Source: Mixta theicola
GTDB lineage: Bacteria; Pseudomonadota; Gammaproteobacteria; Enterobacterales; Enterobacteriaceae
Assembly (NCBI RefSeq): GCF_002895925.1
Contig: NZ_NWUO01000001.1
Location: forward strand, 372,001 to 436,000
DNA length: 64,000 nt
Direction of reading: 5' to 3'
A program made the translations under genes and the position numbers. Under the pieces are notes generated by a model. That model had not been told where the DNA came from. It made no database searches and saw only the letters and a program-made list of their open reading frames with translations. Below, in pieces: positions 1 to 8,945 of this stretch (positions are counted from its first letter, which is position 1; the number at the start of each line of letters is the position of its first letter).

Positions 1-1
1 G

Positions 2-133
2 GATCTGCCGGAGGGGCTGCAACATCTGTCAGGCGAGTGCCTGAGCGCCAACTATGCGCCACGCGATGGCTGGCAGGAGAAGCTGGCGATGCAACCCTGG
101 GAAGCGTTTATGCTGATGCTGCGTCGGCCCTGA
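2..133 (+). CDS. C-terminal end of a GH13-like alpha-glucosidase (partial)
   Basis: Only the last 43 codons lie in the window, in frame from base 2, ending at TGA 131-133. The tail reads LSANYAP...MQPWEAFMLML and aligns with the end of the next protein (LLANYP...LRPWEARVYRF). That is the usual closing beta-strand domain of GH13 alpha-glucosidases, so this is probably a paralogue of the downstream gene, forming a tandem pair. With the catalytic domain outside the window, substrate cannot be stated; trehalose-6-phosphate hydrolase, oligo-1,6-glucosidase or sucrose isomerase are all possible. Confidence 0.6.
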   Translation, partial: DLPEGLQHLSGECLSANYAPRDGWQEKLAMQPWEAFMLMLRRP

Positions 134-280
134 GATTGCCGCGCGGAATCATTACAGAAGCTGAACTCAACTTACGGGCTACGCCAGCGTGTCCGTAACT
201 TTTATACCATTGAGATGCGTTACCGGATCGCCCTGTTACCCGCTATCCGGACCGTCATGCAGTCAGATAAGGAAGAGAAT

Positions 281-1951
281 ATGAGTAAAATCACCAACCG
301 GCAGCGAAAAAACTGGTGGAAAGAGGCCGTGGCCTATCAAATTTACCCACGCAGCTTTATGGACAGCAATGGCGACGGCATCGGCGATCTGAATGGCATT
401 ACCGGCAAGCTGGATTATCTGCAGGCGTTAGGGATCGATGTTATCTGGATCTGCCCCATGTATAAATCGCCTAACGATGATAACGGCTACGATATTAGCG
501 ACTATCAGGCGATCATGGCTGAGTTCGGCACGATGGCCGACTTTGACCGCCTGTTACAGGAAGTCCATCTGCGCGGGATGCGCCTGATTATCGACCTGGT
601 GGTGAATCACACCTCCGATGAACATCCGTGGTTTATTGAATCGCGCTCCGCCAAAGATAACCCTAAACGCGACTGGTATATCTGGCGCGACGGTAAAAAC
701 GGCGCTGAGCCTAACAACTGGGAAAGCATCTTTAAGGGTTCGGCATGGAAAAAGGATGAGGCGACCGGACAATATTTTTTGCATTTGTTCTCCGCCCGTC
801 AGCCAGACCTGAACTGGGAAAACCCGCAAATGCGCGCCGCCATTTACGACATGATGCGCTGGTGGCTGGATAAAGGCATAGATGGCTTTCGCATTGACGC
901 CATCTGCCATATGAAAAAAGAACCGACGCTGGCCGATATGCCTAATCCGCAGGGGCTGCGCTACGTTCCCTCCTTTGAGCGCCATCTTAACTATGATGGC
1001 CTGTTTGATTATGTCGATGAGATCTGTACTCAGGTATTCAGTCATTACGACATCATGACGGTCGGCGAAGTGAACGGCGCATCCGCAGAACAGGCCGAAG
1101 AATGGGTGGGAGAACATCGTGAGCGGCTGAATATGATTTTTCAGTTTGAGCACGTCAGGCTGTGGGAAACCACCAGCGTCGATAAGCTCGATCTCGGCGC
1201 GCTTAAAGCGATTTTTACCCGCTGGCAACACGCCCTGGAAAACCGTGGCTGGAACGCGCTGTATGTGGAAAACCATGATGTGCCGCGCGTTATCTCCAAA
1301 TGGGGCGATACCGGACGCTACTGGCGCGAAAGCGCCACCGCCATTGCCGCAATGTACTTTCTGATGCAGGGCACGCCTTTTATCTATCAGGGGCAGGAAA
1401 TCGGCATGACCAATACCCGCTTCGACAACCTTGACGATTTTGACGATGTTTCGGCGCGTAATTACGCCGTTCAGCTACGGCAGCAGGGAATGGAAGAGGC
1501 GGAGATCCTCTCTTTTCTGAGCAGCATCGGCCGGGACAATTCGCGCACGCCAATGCAGTGGGATGCCGGACAGCATGCCGGTTTCAGCAACGCGACGCCG
1601 TGGCTGAAAGTGAACCCTAACTATGAACGCATCAACGTAGCACGCCAGCAGCAGGAGCCAGATTCGGTACTGAACTTTTACCGCGCGCTTATCCGCCTGC
1701 GCAAAAGTGAACCGACATTGGTCTATGGCCGCTATCAGCTGCTGATGGCGGCGCATCCGCAAATCTATGCCTATACCCGCACGCTGGATGAGGATCGGCT
1801 GCTGGTAGTATGCAACCTGAGCGGCGAAGATGCGGAGTGTGACGCACAGGAGATGCCGTCGAACGGGCCGGCGCCGTTGCTGGCGAACTACCCTTCTGCT
1901 GCGGATCCTCTCCGCTTACGGCCCTGGGAGGCGCGGGTATACCGCTTTTAA
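281..1951 (+). CDS. GH13 alpha-glucosidase (oligo-1,6-glucosidase-like family)
   Basis: A 556-residue cytoplasmic glycoside hydrolase that should release glucose from the non-reducing end of small alpha-glucosides. GH13 conserved regions are in order: DLVVNH at 105-110, GFRIDA at 202-207 with nucleophile Asp206, the acid/base Glu263 in VGEVNG, and NHD at 331-333. The A-domain start (QIYPRSFMDSNGDGIGDL) is typical of the family. An upstream in-frame ATG exists at 215, but the start at 281 has GGAAGAG a few bases before it and begins right before the conserved domain. The residue after the nucleophile is Ala207 where classic oligo-1,6-glucosidases have Val, which may shift linkage preference. 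No sucrose-isomerase RLDRD-type motif is seen. No signal peptide. Confidence 0.85.
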   Translation: MSKITNRQRKNWWKEAVAYQIYPRSFMDSNGDGIGDLNGITGKLDYLQALGIDVIWICPMYKSPNDDNGYDISDYQAIMAEFGTMADFDRLLQEVHLRGMRLIIDLVVNHTSDEHPWFIESRSAKDNPKRDWYIWRDGKNGAEPNNWESIFKGSAWKKDEATGQYFLHLFSARQPDLNWENPQMRAAIYDMMRWWLDKGIDGFRIDAICHMKKEPTLADMPNPQGLRYVPSFERHLNYDGLFDYVDEICTQVFSHYDIMTVGEVNGASAEQAEEWVGEHRERLNMIFQFEHVRLWETTSVDKLDLGALKAIFTRWQHALENRGWNALYVENHDVPRVISKWGDTGRYWRESATAIAAMYFLMQGTPFIYQGQEIGMTNTRFDNLDDFDDVSARNYAVQLRQQGMEEAEILSFLSSIGRDNSRTPMQWDAGQHAGFSNATPWLKVNPNYERINVARQQQEPDSVLNFYRALIRLRKSEPTLVYGRYQLLMAAHPQIYAYTRTLDEDRLLVVCNLSGEDAECDAQEMPSNGPAPLLANYPSAADPLRLRPWEARVYRF

Positions 1952-2018
1952 CGGGCGGCGCGGCCATCGGTCTGGCATAAAATGACCGGCTGCGGTAAAA
2001 CATCCTTAAGCTATTATC

Positions 2019-2047
2019 ACGGGCGGCGCTGCTGCCCGTTTTTTTTT
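2019..2047 (+). terminator. Rho-independent terminator after the alpha-glucosidase
   Basis: ACGGGCGGC and GCTGCCCGT form a 9-bp stem with one mismatch and a short loop, followed directly by nine T. It ends the glucosidase transcript just before ltaE, whose ribosome-binding site overlaps the end of the T run. Confidence 0.8.
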
Positions 2048-2060
2048 GAGGAGCGTCTAA

Positions 2061-3062
2061 GTGATAGATCTACGCAGTGATACCGTCACCCGCCCGTCGC
2101 CGGCGATGCTGTCGGCAATAGTTTCTGCCCGTACGGGCGACGACGTTTACGGTGACGATCCTACCGTTAACGCGCTGGAGGCGGAAGCCGCACGGCTGAG
2201 CGGCAAACAGGCCGCGCTGTTTTTGCCTACCGGCACGCAGGCCAACCTGGTCGCCCTGCTGACCCATTGCCAGCGCGGCGAGGAATATATTGTTGGTCAG
2301 CTGGCGCATAACTATAAGTACGAAGCGGGCGGCGCGGCGGTGCTGGGCAGCATTCAGCCCCAGCCGATAGAGGCGGCGGAAGATGGCTCGCTGCCGCTGG
2401 ATAAGGTCGCGGCGGTGATTAAGCCTGACGATATTCACTTTGCCCGCACACGCCTGTTAAGCCTGGAAAACACCATTGGCGGCAAAGTATTGCCCGTGGC
2501 GTATCTGGCTGACGCCTGGCGCTTTACGCGCGAACATCAGCTGGCGCTGCATATTGACGGCGCGCGCATTTTCAACGCCGCCGTAGCGCTTGAGCTGCCG
2601 CTGGGCTCCCTTACCCGTTATTGCGATACGCTGACAATCTGCCTGTCGAAGGGGTTAGGCACGCCGGTGGGTTCGCTGTTGTGCGGCGATGCGGAATATA
2701 TTCAGCGCGCGCGGCGCTGGCGTAAAATGACCGGCGGCGGTATGCGCCAGGCGGGTATTCTGGCGGCGGCCGGGCTGTATGCGCTGGAGAATAATGTGAT
2801 GCGCCTTAAAGAGGATCACGATAACGCCCGCTGGCTGGCGGAGCAGCTCGGCGAGCTGGATATTAACGTCAGTCAGCATACCAATATGGTTTTCGCCCGG
2901 CTGCCGCCGGAACAGGTCGCGCCGTTAAAGGCCTGGATGCAGGCGCGCAATATTCTGCTGTCGGTGGGGCCGGTCACGCGGCTGGTCACCCATCTGGACG
3001 TTGATCGCGCCGCCCTGCAGCAGGTGGTGAACCAATGGAAAGCGTTTCTCGCCGCCCAGTAG
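2061..3062 (+). CDS. ltaE: Low-specificity L-threonine aldolase
   Basis: PLP-dependent enzyme cleaving L-threonine and L-allo-threonine to glycine and acetaldehyde. The 333-residue product matches E. coli LtaE in length and throughout, from MIDLRSDTVTRPS to the RLVTHLDV region near the end. The Schiff-base lysine is Lys197 in ICLSKGLGTP. The start is GTG at 2061 preceded by GAGGAG. It converges on amiD with only 25 bp between stops, so the two genes must share termination signals or read into each other. In E. coli ltaE also lies near amiD, with ybjS and ybjT between; those two are absent here. Confidence 0.95.
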   Translation: MIDLRSDTVTRPSPAMLSAIVSARTGDDVYGDDPTVNALEAEAARLSGKQAALFLPTGTQANLVALLTHCQRGEEYIVGQLAHNYKYEAGGAAVLGSIQPQPIEAAEDGSLPLDKVAAVIKPDDIHFARTRLLSLENTIGGKVLPVAYLADAWRFTREHQLALHIDGARIFNAAVALELPLGSLTRYCDTLTICLSKGLGTPVGSLLCGDAEYIQRARRWRKMTGGGMRQAGILAAAGLYALENNVMRLKEDHDNARWLAEQLGELDINVSQHTNMVFARLPPEQVAPLKAWMQARNILLSVGPVTRLVTHLDVDRAALQQVVNQWKAFLAAQ

Positions 3063-3087
3063 AGATTAATAACCGGCGCCGATCGCC

Positions 3088-3909
3088 TCAGCGCCCATAC
3101 TTTTCCACCAGCGCCTGGGCAATAGCCCACGTTTCTGCATCAGCCCGCCCGGAATAGCTGGCGGGCCGAAAATGCATCTGAAAAGCTGCAATCAGCTTCT
3201 GCTGCTGCGCAGGCGTTACCGCCGCGTTAACCTCATAGCCATAGCGCGCCAGCAGACTGAGCAATGCCTCCTGCGCCACCGGCTGCAGGCGATCGCGCCC
3301 CTGCAATAGTTCTTCTACCCGCGCGGGCTCCGGCCAGGCGCCAATTCCCTGTACGGCAAGCTGCGCCCAGGGAAAACGCGCTCCCGGATCCTGCTTACGC
3401 TGCGGCGCAATATCGCTGTGCCCGACAATATTTTGCGGCTGAATATGGTAACGGCTGATTAAATCGCGCAGCAGCGGCAGCAGCGCGGCAATCTGTGCGG
3501 GCGCAAAGGGATAAAACTGCCGTCCCTGCGCCGTTGTGCGGTAGCCAGGATTTACCAGTTCAATCCCTACTGAGGTATCGTTGAGCCGCGTGGCGCCGCG
3601 CCAGTAGCTCGCTCCCGCGTGCCACGCCAGCTCCTTTTCCGGCACCAGCTGCCAGATAAGCGGCGTGCCGCGATGCTGCGGCGGCTGCGTGGGGATCAGA
3701 TAATGCACGCTCACATCTTTATCAATAAGCGTTGCCAGCGAGGAAGAGAAATCTTCCGCGGTATAATGAATAACAATCGTCTTCACGCGGGGCCTGGCGC
3801 CCTGCGCCGCCAGCCGGGTATCAACGCTATAGCCCTGACGCTGCTCCAGCCCCGGCGTACAGCCTGCTAACAGCAACAGCAGCAGGCTCAGCCCTAAACG
3901 TGCGTTCAT
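3088..3909 (-). CDS. amiD: Outer-membrane lipoprotein N-acetylmuramoyl-L-alanine amidase
   Basis: Zinc amidase that cleaves the MurNAc-L-Ala bond of peptidoglycan and anhydro-muropeptides at the periplasmic face of the outer membrane. The 273-residue protein has a lipoprotein signal with lipobox LLAGC (Cys17), an Amidase_2 domain from about residue 40 and a C-terminal peptidoglycan-binding helical domain. Probable zinc ligands are His48 (VIHYT), His164 (VGHSD) and Asp174, the spacing seen in E. coli AmiD. Its start overlaps the last four bases of ybjQ, so the two are co-transcribed and translationally coupled. Confidence 0.95.
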   Translation of the reverse strand: MNARLGLSLLLLLLAGCTPGLEQRQGYSVDTRLAAQGARPRVKTIVIHYTAEDFSSSLATLIDKDVSVHYLIPTQPPQHRGTPLIWQLVPEKELAWHAGASYWRGATRLNDTSVGIELVNPGYRTTAQGRQFYPFAPAQIAALLPLLRDLISRYHIQPQNIVGHSDIAPQRKQDPGARFPWAQLAVQGIGAWPEPARVEELLQGRDRLQPVAQEALLSLLARYGYEVNAAVTPAQQQKLIAAFQMHFRPASYSGRADAETWAIAQALVEKYGR

Positions 3910-4226
3910 CGTATTTTAACTGCCGTGCCGCTCACGCTGACCATCAGCATACTGCTCTCCTTGCCCACGGTTTCATAGTCAATATCGATACCGACTACCG
4001 CATTTGCGCCCAGCGCTTTCGCCTGCTGCTCCAGCTCGGCAAACGCAATCTCACGCGCCTTACGCAGCTCTTTTTCATACGCGCCGGAACGGCCGCCGAC
4101 AATGTCGCGGATCCCGGCAAAGAAATCGCGGAAAATATTCGCGCCGAGAATCGCCTCGCCGGTGACGACGCCGCAATATTCGGTAATCGTTTGTCCTTCC
4201 AGCGTTGGCGTAGTGGTTAATTTCAT
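3906..4226 (-). CDS. ybjQ: YbjQ family protein (UPF0145/DUF74)
   Basis: A 106-residue protein matching the YbjQ family, found widely in bacteria and sometimes labelled heavy-metal-binding, without a settled role. The conserved core [23 protein letters not shown] and [15 protein letters not shown] are present. The start at 4226 is preceded by AAGGAGAAGAGA. First gene of a ybjQ-amiD pair, overlapping amiD by four bases as in E. coli. Confidence 0.92.
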   Translation of the reverse strand: MKLTTTPTLEGQTITEYCGVVTGEAILGANIFRDFFAGIRDIVGGRSGAYEKELRKAREIAFAELEQQAKALGANAVVGIDIDYETVGKESSMLMVSVSGTAVKIR

Positions 4227-4334
4227 TCTCTTCTCCTTTTCTGATTCAGCGACAGTTTAGTCCGTGCGGCTAAAAAGCACGGCTATACTTTATGCTAAAA
4301 CAAAGCGTTACCCGTTGACCATAAGGAAAATGAG

Positions 4335-4877
4335 ATGAAAAACAAAGCGATTGCCGCCCTGCTGCCGGCTGTTCTGCTGCTGAGCGCCTGTACTACCGTG
4401 GAGCCTGCCTATAAAGATATCGGTACGCGCGTAGCCCCTTGTGTGGATGGCGGACCGGATACGGTAGCGCAAAAATTCTATGATTTACGCACCGCTCAGC
4501 CAACCCAGGGCCTACCGGACAGCCAGCTGCTGGCGCGCTACCGTCCTTACCTGAGTGAAAAGCTTTATCAAAGCCTGCTGAAAGCCAATGCGCAAAGCGA
4601 TAAGCCTGCCGAATGGCGTCAGGGCGATCTCTTCTCCAGCCTGGCGCAGGGCCCCACCGGCGCGAAAGTGGCCGATGCGTCGAAAATTCCCAATACCGAC
4701 GCGCGCAATATTCCGCTGCGCGTTGAGCTGACGCGCGAAGGCGATAAAAGCGTTAGCTGGCAGGATGAGGTATTAATGGTGCGCGAAGGCGTCTGCTGGA
4801 CGGTAGACGACGTACGTTATGTGGCTAACTGGCAGCGTCCTGGCGGCGGTGCGTTGAGCCAGCTTCTGGAAAAATAA
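4335..4877 (+). CDS. ybjP: Putative lipoprotein YbjP
   Basis: A 180-residue predicted lipoprotein: charged start MKNKA, hydrophobic stretch, lipobox LLSAC with Cys at residue 19, then a soluble DUF3828-like domain. Position between ybjQ and artP is as in E. coli, where function is unknown. Divergent from ybjQ; start supported by AAGGAAA just upstream. Residue after Cys is Thr, not Asp, which favours outer-membrane sorting. Confidence 0.85.
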   Translation: MKNKAIAALLPAVLLLSACTTVEPAYKDIGTRVAPCVDGGPDTVAQKFYDLRTAQPTQGLPDSQLLARYRPYLSEKLYQSLLKANAQSDKPAEWRQGDLFSSLAQGPTGAKVADASKIPNTDARNIPLRVELTREGDKSVSWQDEVLMVREGVCWTVDDVRYVANWQRPGGGALSQLLEK

Positions 4878-4913
4878 CGCTCTCCGGCCAGGCGCTTATC
4901 AACCCTCGTTTAG

Positions 4914-4943
4914 CCATAGCGCCGCATGCGCGCGGCGCTATGG
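4914..4943 (+). repeat. 12-bp perfect hairpin after ybjP
   Basis: CCATAGCGCCGC and GCGGCGCTATGG form a perfect 12-bp stem with a six-base loop. There is no T run, so it looks more like a REP-type or mRNA-stabilising 3' hairpin than an intrinsic terminator. Confidence 0.6.
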
Positions 4944-5058
4944 TTATCCGATAAGAATACCATCTTCCTTCTTATTCACCTCTGCTGCGCTACATGCCAG
5001 GTTCATATGCTACGCTTTAGCCATTCCGCTACTCATTAATAAATTTAAACGCGCAATG

Positions 5059-5076
5059 ATTGCATAACTATTCTGT
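5059..5076 (+). promoter_or_regulatory. Candidate ArgR (ARG) box upstream of artP
   Basis: The core TGCATAACTATTCT (5061-5074) matches 11 of 14 positions of the palindromic ARG box core TGAATAATTATTCA. It lies about 50 bp before the artP start. A clear second box at 21-bp spacing was not found, so this is weaker than the artJ pair. Confidence 0.4.
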
Positions 5077-5120
5077 GGGCGTTAAGATTTGCGGCATCAA
5101 TTGCTATTCATTTTTGGCGC

Positions 5121-5849
5121 ATGAGTATTCAACTTAACGGTATAAATTGTTTTTATGGCGCCCAGCAGGCGCTGTTCGATATTCAGCTAACGTGCCCGGA
5201 AGGCGAAACGCTGGTGCTGTTGGGCCCCAGCGGTGCCGGTAAAAGCTCGCTCCTGCGCGTATTAAATCTGCTTGAAATGCCGCGTTCCGGTACGCTCAGC
5301 ATCGCCGGTCATGATTTTGACTTCAGCAAAAAACCCGGCGATGACGCGATCCGCGAGCTGCGACAGAACGTGGGCATGGTATTTCAGCAATATAATCTCT
5401 GGCCGCACCTGACGGTTAAGCAGAACCTGATCGAAGCGCCCTGTCGCGTGCTGGGGCTGTCGAAAGAGCGCGCCCACCAACGCGCCGATAAGCTGCTGGA
5501 GCGTCTGCGTCTGACGCCGCACGCCGATCGTTTTCCGCTGCAGCTTTCCGGCGGTCAGCAACAGCGCGTAGCGATTGCCCGTGCGCTGATGATGGAGCCC
5601 GCGGTGCTGCTGTTCGATGAGCCTACCGCCGCGCTCGATCCGGAAATTACCGCGCAGATCGTCAGCATTATTCGTGAGCTGGCACAAACCAATATCACTC
5701 AGGTCATCGTTACCCATGAGGTTGAAGTCGCCCGTAAAACGGCCAGCCGCGTGGTGTATATGGAAAATGGCTATATTGTTGAACAGGGTGATGCCAGCCG
5801 ATTTACACAGCCGCAAACCGACGCGTTTGCTAATTATCTCTCGCACTGA
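5121..5849 (+). CDS. artP: Arginine ABC transporter ATP-binding protein
   Basis: Cytoplasmic ATPase of the ArtPIQM/ArtJ arginine importer. The 242-residue protein shows Walker [11 protein letters not shown]-loop [10 protein letters not shown], signature LSGGQQQR, Walker [13 protein letters not shown] and switch His in VTHEVE. Length and sequence match E. coli ArtP. ATG at 5121 lacks a strong Shine-Dalgarno sequence. First gene of artPIQM, with 14 bp before artI. Expression is expected to be repressed by ArgR-arginine, consistent with the box-like sequence upstream. Confidence 0.96.
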   Translation: MSIQLNGINCFYGAQQALFDIQLTCPEGETLVLLGPSGAGKSSLLRVLNLLEMPRSGTLSIAGHDFDFSKKPGDDAIRELRQNVGMVFQQYNLWPHLTVKQNLIEAPCRVLGLSKERAHQRADKLLERLRLTPHADRFPLQLSGGQQQRVAIARALMMEPAVLLFDEPTAALDPEITAQIVSIIRELAQTNITQVIVTHEVEVARKTASRVVYMENGYIVEQGDASRFTQPQTDAFANYLSH

Positions 5850-5863
5850 GTAAGGCCATAAAG

Positions 5864-6595
5864 ATGAAAAAAATTGTTCTTGCTGCTCTGTTAGCCGGTA
5901 TCAGCCTGAGCGCTTCCGCTGCCGACACCATTCGCTTTGCCACGGAAGCCTCCTACCCTCCGTTTGAATTTGTCGATGCCAATAATAAAATTATGGGCTT
6001 TGACGTTGATCTGGCTAACGCGCTGTGCAAAGAGATGAACGCCACCTGTACCTTTACCAATCAGGCGTTTGATAGTCTGATCCCCAGCCTGAAATTTCGC
6101 CGTTTCGATGCGGTAATGGCCGGGATGGATATTACGCCTGAGCGTGAAAAACAGGTGCTGTTCAGCAAGCCTTACTATGAAAACTCGGCGCTGTTTATTA
6201 CCCAGAAAGGCAAAGTGGCGGATATCGCCGCGCTGAACGGCAAGCGCGTTGGCGTTCAGAACGGCACCACGCACCAGAAATACCTGACGGATAAGCACAG
6301 CGAGATCACCACCGTGCCTTACGACAGCTATCAGAATGCGATTCTCGATCTGAAGAATGGTCGTATTGATGCGGTATTTGGCGATACGGCGGTGGTCAAC
6401 GAATGGCTGAAGCAGAACCAGAACCTGGCGGCGGTTGGCGAGAAAGTCACCGATAAAGCCTATTTCGGCACCGGTCTGGGCATTGCGGTACGTCAGGGCA
6501 ACAGCGCGCTGCAGGAGAAATTCAACGCCGCGCTGGATAAAGTCAAAGCTGACGGCACTTACAAGACCATCTACAGCAAATGGTTCCAGCAGTAA
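5864..6595 (+). CDS. artI: Periplasmic binding protein of the Art system
   Basis: A 243-residue family 3 solute-binding protein with a Sec signal peptide (MKKIVLAALLAGISLSASA, cleavage about residue 19-20) followed by ADTIRFATEASYPPFEF, the usual opening of polar amino-acid binding proteins. Second gene of artPIQM and closely similar to ArtJ further on. In E. coli ArtJ binds arginine with high affinity while the ArtI ligand is less clear, so substrate here is inferred only from family and operon. Confidence 0.94.
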   Translation: MKKIVLAALLAGISLSASAADTIRFATEASYPPFEFVDANNKIMGFDVDLANALCKEMNATCTFTNQAFDSLIPSLKFRRFDAVMAGMDITPEREKQVLFSKPYYENSALFITQKGKVADIAALNGKRVGVQNGTTHQKYLTDKHSEITTVPYDSYQNAILDLKNGRIDAVFGDTAVVNEWLKQNQNLAAVGEKVTDKAYFGTGLGIAVRQGNSALQEKFNAALDKVKADGTYKTIYSKWFQQ

Positions 6596-6599
6596 TTAA

Positions 6600-7316
6600 A
6601 TGAACGAATTCTTTCCTCTTGCAAGCGCCGCCGGGATGACCGTCGGCCTTGCCGTCTGTGCGCTGCTGGTGGGTCTGACCCTGGCGATGCTGTTTGCCGG
6701 TTGGGAATCGGTGCGCTGGCGTCCGATCGCCTGGGCTGGCACGGCGCTGGTAACGCTGATCCGTGGCCTGCCGGAAATTCTGGTGGTGCTGTTTATCTAT
6801 TTCGGCGCTTCCCAGCTGCTGCTTACGCTCTCTGACGGCTTTGTGATTAACCTGGGCCTGGTTACGCTGCCGGTACAGATGCAGATCGAGAATTTTGACG
6901 TCAGCCCTTTCCTGTGCGGCGTGATTGCGCTGTCGTTCCTCTACTCCGCTTACGCCTCGCAAACGCTACGCGGCGCGCTGAAGGCGGTGCCGGTCGGCCA
7001 GTGGGAATCAGGCCAGGCGCTGGGCATGAAAAAATCAGCGATCTTCTTCCGTCTGATTATGCCGCAGATGTGGCGTCACGCCCTGCCTGGACTGGGCAAC
7101 CAGTGGCTGGTGCTGCTCAAAGATACCGCGCTGGTCTCGCTGATTAGCGTAAACGATCTGATGCTGCAAACCCGCAGTATCGCCACCCGCACGCAGGAGC
7201 CGTTTACCTGGTATCTGCTGGCGGCGGCCATCTATCTGATTATCACGTTGCTGAGCCAGATGGTGTTGAAACGTATCGAATTGCGCACCACGCGTTTTGA
7301 ACGAGGGAACAGCTAA
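6600..7316 (+). CDS. artQ: Arginine ABC transporter permease ArtQ
   Basis: A 238-residue inner-membrane permease of the HisM/HisQ family with about five transmembrane segments. The EAA-loop region is visible around [32 protein letters not shown]. It should pair with ArtM to form the membrane channel energised by ArtP. The start lies four bases after the artI stop, and the stop overlaps the artM start by one base, indicating tight translational coupling. Confidence 0.95.
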   Translation: MNEFFPLASAAGMTVGLAVCALLVGLTLAMLFAGWESVRWRPIAWAGTALVTLIRGLPEILVVLFIYFGASQLLLTLSDGFVINLGLVTLPVQMQIENFDVSPFLCGVIALSFLYSAYASQTLRGALKAVPVGQWESGQALGMKKSAIFFRLIMPQMWRHALPGLGNQWLVLLKDTALVSLISVNDLMLQTRSIATRTQEPFTWYLLAAAIYLIITLLSQMVLKRIELRTTRFERGNS

Positions 7317-7984
7317 TGCTGGCCTATCTTCCTGAACTGTTGAAAGGGTTACAGACCAGCCTGACGCTAACGCTCGCTTCGCTGGTGGCGGCACTGATCC
7401 TTTCCCTGCTGTTTACTATGGTGCTGGCGCTGAAAACGCCGGTGGTCAGTCAGCTGGTGAAAGGCTATATCACGCTGTTTACCGGCACGCCGCTGCTGGT
7501 GCAAATCTTTTTGATTTATTACGGTCCGGGGCAGTTTCCCGCCCTGCAGAAAATTGACTGGCTGTGGCATCTGCTTTCCGAGCCCTGGCTGTGCGCCCTG
7601 CTGGCCCTGTCGTTAAACAGCGCCGCCTATACCACTCAGCTGTTTTACGGCGCGGTACGCGCCATCCCTGCCGGTCAGTGGCAATCCTGCGCGGCGCTCG
7701 GCATGACGCGCCGTGATACCTTGCGTATTCTGCTGCCCTACGCCTTTAAGCGCGCCCTCTCCTCCTATTCCAATGAGGTGGTGCTGGTGTTTAAAAGCAC
7801 CTCGCTGGCTTACACCATTACGCTAATGGAAGTGATGGGCCACGGCCAACTGCTATATGGCCGTACCTATGACGTTATGGTCTTTGCCGCCGCCGGTCTG
7901 ATTTACCTGTGCGTCAACGGCCTGCTCACGCTGCTGATGCGCCTGATTGAGCATCGCGCGCTGGCCTTTGAGCGCCGCAACTAG
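7316..7984 (+). CDS. artM: Arginine ABC transporter permease ArtM
   Basis: A 222-residue membrane permease, partner of ArtQ. The coupling loop reads AIPAGQWQSCAALGMTRRDTLRILLPYAFKRAL, matching the family EAA motif. It overlaps artQ by one base and is the last gene of artPIQM; a strong terminator follows within 30 bp. Confidence 0.95.
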   Translation: MLAYLPELLKGLQTSLTLTLASLVAALILSLLFTMVLALKTPVVSQLVKGYITLFTGTPLLVQIFLIYYGPGQFPALQKIDWLWHLLSEPWLCALLALSLNSAAYTTQLFYGAVRAIPAGQWQSCAALGMTRRDTLRILLPYAFKRALSSYSNEVVLVFKSTSLAYTITLMEVMGHGQLLYGRTYDVMVFAAAGLIYLCVNGLLTLLMRLIEHRALAFERRN

Positions 7985-8010
7985 CGGCCAACAACAGCGA
8001 TAGCGCATTA

Positions 8011-8036
8011 AAAAGGTGGGGAAACCCACCTTTTTT
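8011..8036. terminator. Terminator between artM and artJ
   Basis: GGTGGG-GAAA-CCCACC is a six-base-pair stem with a GNRA loop, followed by six T on the plus strand and preceded by an A run that would give U on the minus strand. It ends artPIQM and abuts the artJ operator. Confidence 0.85.
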
Positions 8037-8072
8037 CATTATTTATCCACTTATGTTGCATAACAATGCATT
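8034..8072 (+). promoter_or_regulatory. Tandem ArgR (ARG) boxes controlling artJ
   Basis: Two box-like cores, 8036-8049 (TCATTATTTATCCA) and 8057-8070 (TGCATAACAATGCA), each match 10 of 14 positions of TGAATAATTATTCA. Their starts are exactly 21 bp apart, which is the spacing of paired 18-bp ARG boxes separated by 3 bp in E. coli. They lie 63-101 bp before the artJ ATG, where a promoter would be occluded by the ArgR hexamer. Confidence 0.65.
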
Positions 8073-8134
8073 CGATGGCATCTTGTTTCTCGCCGCTGGG
8101 CAAAAAATCATAATGAGAAACAGGAGCATTCCCG

Positions 8135-8866
8135 ATGAAAAAATGGTTACTGGCCGCCGCGCTGGCAGGCGTAGCGCTTAACGCTGGCGCAGCGGAAAAA
8201 ATTCGTTTCGCCTCTTCAGCCACCTATCCGCCGTTTGAATCCCTGAATAGCGAAAACAAAATCGTCGGCTTCGATATGGATTTGGCGCAGGCGCTCTGCC
8301 AGCAAATGAAAGCGGAGTGTACCTTTACCAATAATCCTTTCGATAGCCTGATCCCGGCCCTGAAGTTTCGCCGCTATGATGCGGTGATTTCCGGCATGGA
8401 TATTACGCCAGAGCGCAGCAAGCAGGTTGCCTTTACCCAGCCCTACTACGCCAACTCGGCGGTGGTGATCGCGGAAAAAGGGAAATATGCGGATCTCGCG
8501 GCGCTGAAAGGAAAACGCATCGGTATGGAAAACGGCACCACGCATCAGCGTTATCTCCAGGATAAGCATCCTGAAATAAAAACCGTGGCTTACGACAGCT
8601 ATCAGAATGCGATACTCGATCTGAAAAATGGTCGTCTCGATGGCGTCTTTGGCGATACGGCGGTGGTCAATGAGTGGCTGAAGGCCAACCCGCAGCTGGG
8701 AACCGTGGGCAAAGCCGTAACCGATCCGCAATATTTCGGCACCGGTCTGGGTATCGCGGTGCGCCCGGATAACCAGGCGCTGCTGACCAAACTGAACGCG
8801 GCGCTGGCGGCGGTTAAAGCGGACGGCACGCTGCAAAAAATTAACGACAAGTGGTTTGCCCACTAA
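8135..8866 (+). CDS. artJ: Periplasmic arginine-binding protein
   Basis: A 243-residue family 3 solute-binding protein with signal peptide MKKWLLAAALAGVALNAGA and a mature start EKIRFASSATYPPFES. Very similar to ArtI over its full length, including the EKGKYADLAALKGKR/ NGTTHQ lobe. In E. coli ArtJ is the high-affinity L-arginine receptor feeding ArtQMP. It is its own transcription unit here, separated from artM by a terminator and preceded by paired ARG boxes, so it can be controlled apart from artPIQM. Confidence 0.95.
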   Translation: MKKWLLAAALAGVALNAGAAEKIRFASSATYPPFESLNSENKIVGFDMDLAQALCQQMKAECTFTNNPFDSLIPALKFRRYDAVISGMDITPERSKQVAFTQPYYANSAVVIAEKGKYADLAALKGKRIGMENGTTHQRYLQDKHPEIKTVAYDSYQNAILDLKNGRLDGVFGDTAVVNEWLKANPQLGTVGKAVTDPQYFGTGLGIAVRPDNQALLTKLNAALAAVKADGTLQKINDKWFAH

Positions 8867-8880
8867 GCGTAAAATAGGCG

Positions 8881-8943
8881 GATCGGAGAGCGTCTTTGCC
8901 GTGGGTTCTGCATGCTCCGGGAGGGGAAATGACTTCTCCGATC
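8881..8943. repeat. Inverted repeat between artJ and rlmC
   Basis: GATCGGAGA (8881-8889) and TCTCCGATC (8935-8943) are perfect inverted copies separated by 45 bp, in the gap between the convergent genes artJ and rlmC. No T run follows on either strand. Possibly a folded 3' end; weak evidence. Confidence 0.3.
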
Positions 8944-8945
8944 TG

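Noticed and set aside
554-1276. Long antisense open frames inside alpha-glucosidase, potG, rlmF, dinG, gsiA and others
   Set aside because: They are shadows produced by high GC and codon bias of well-supported genes on the other strand.
281-1951. Sucrose isomerase (isomaltulose synthase) as identity of the GH13 enzyme
   Set aside because: The nucleophile region GFRIDA and the absence of an RLDRD-type motif fit glucosidases better.
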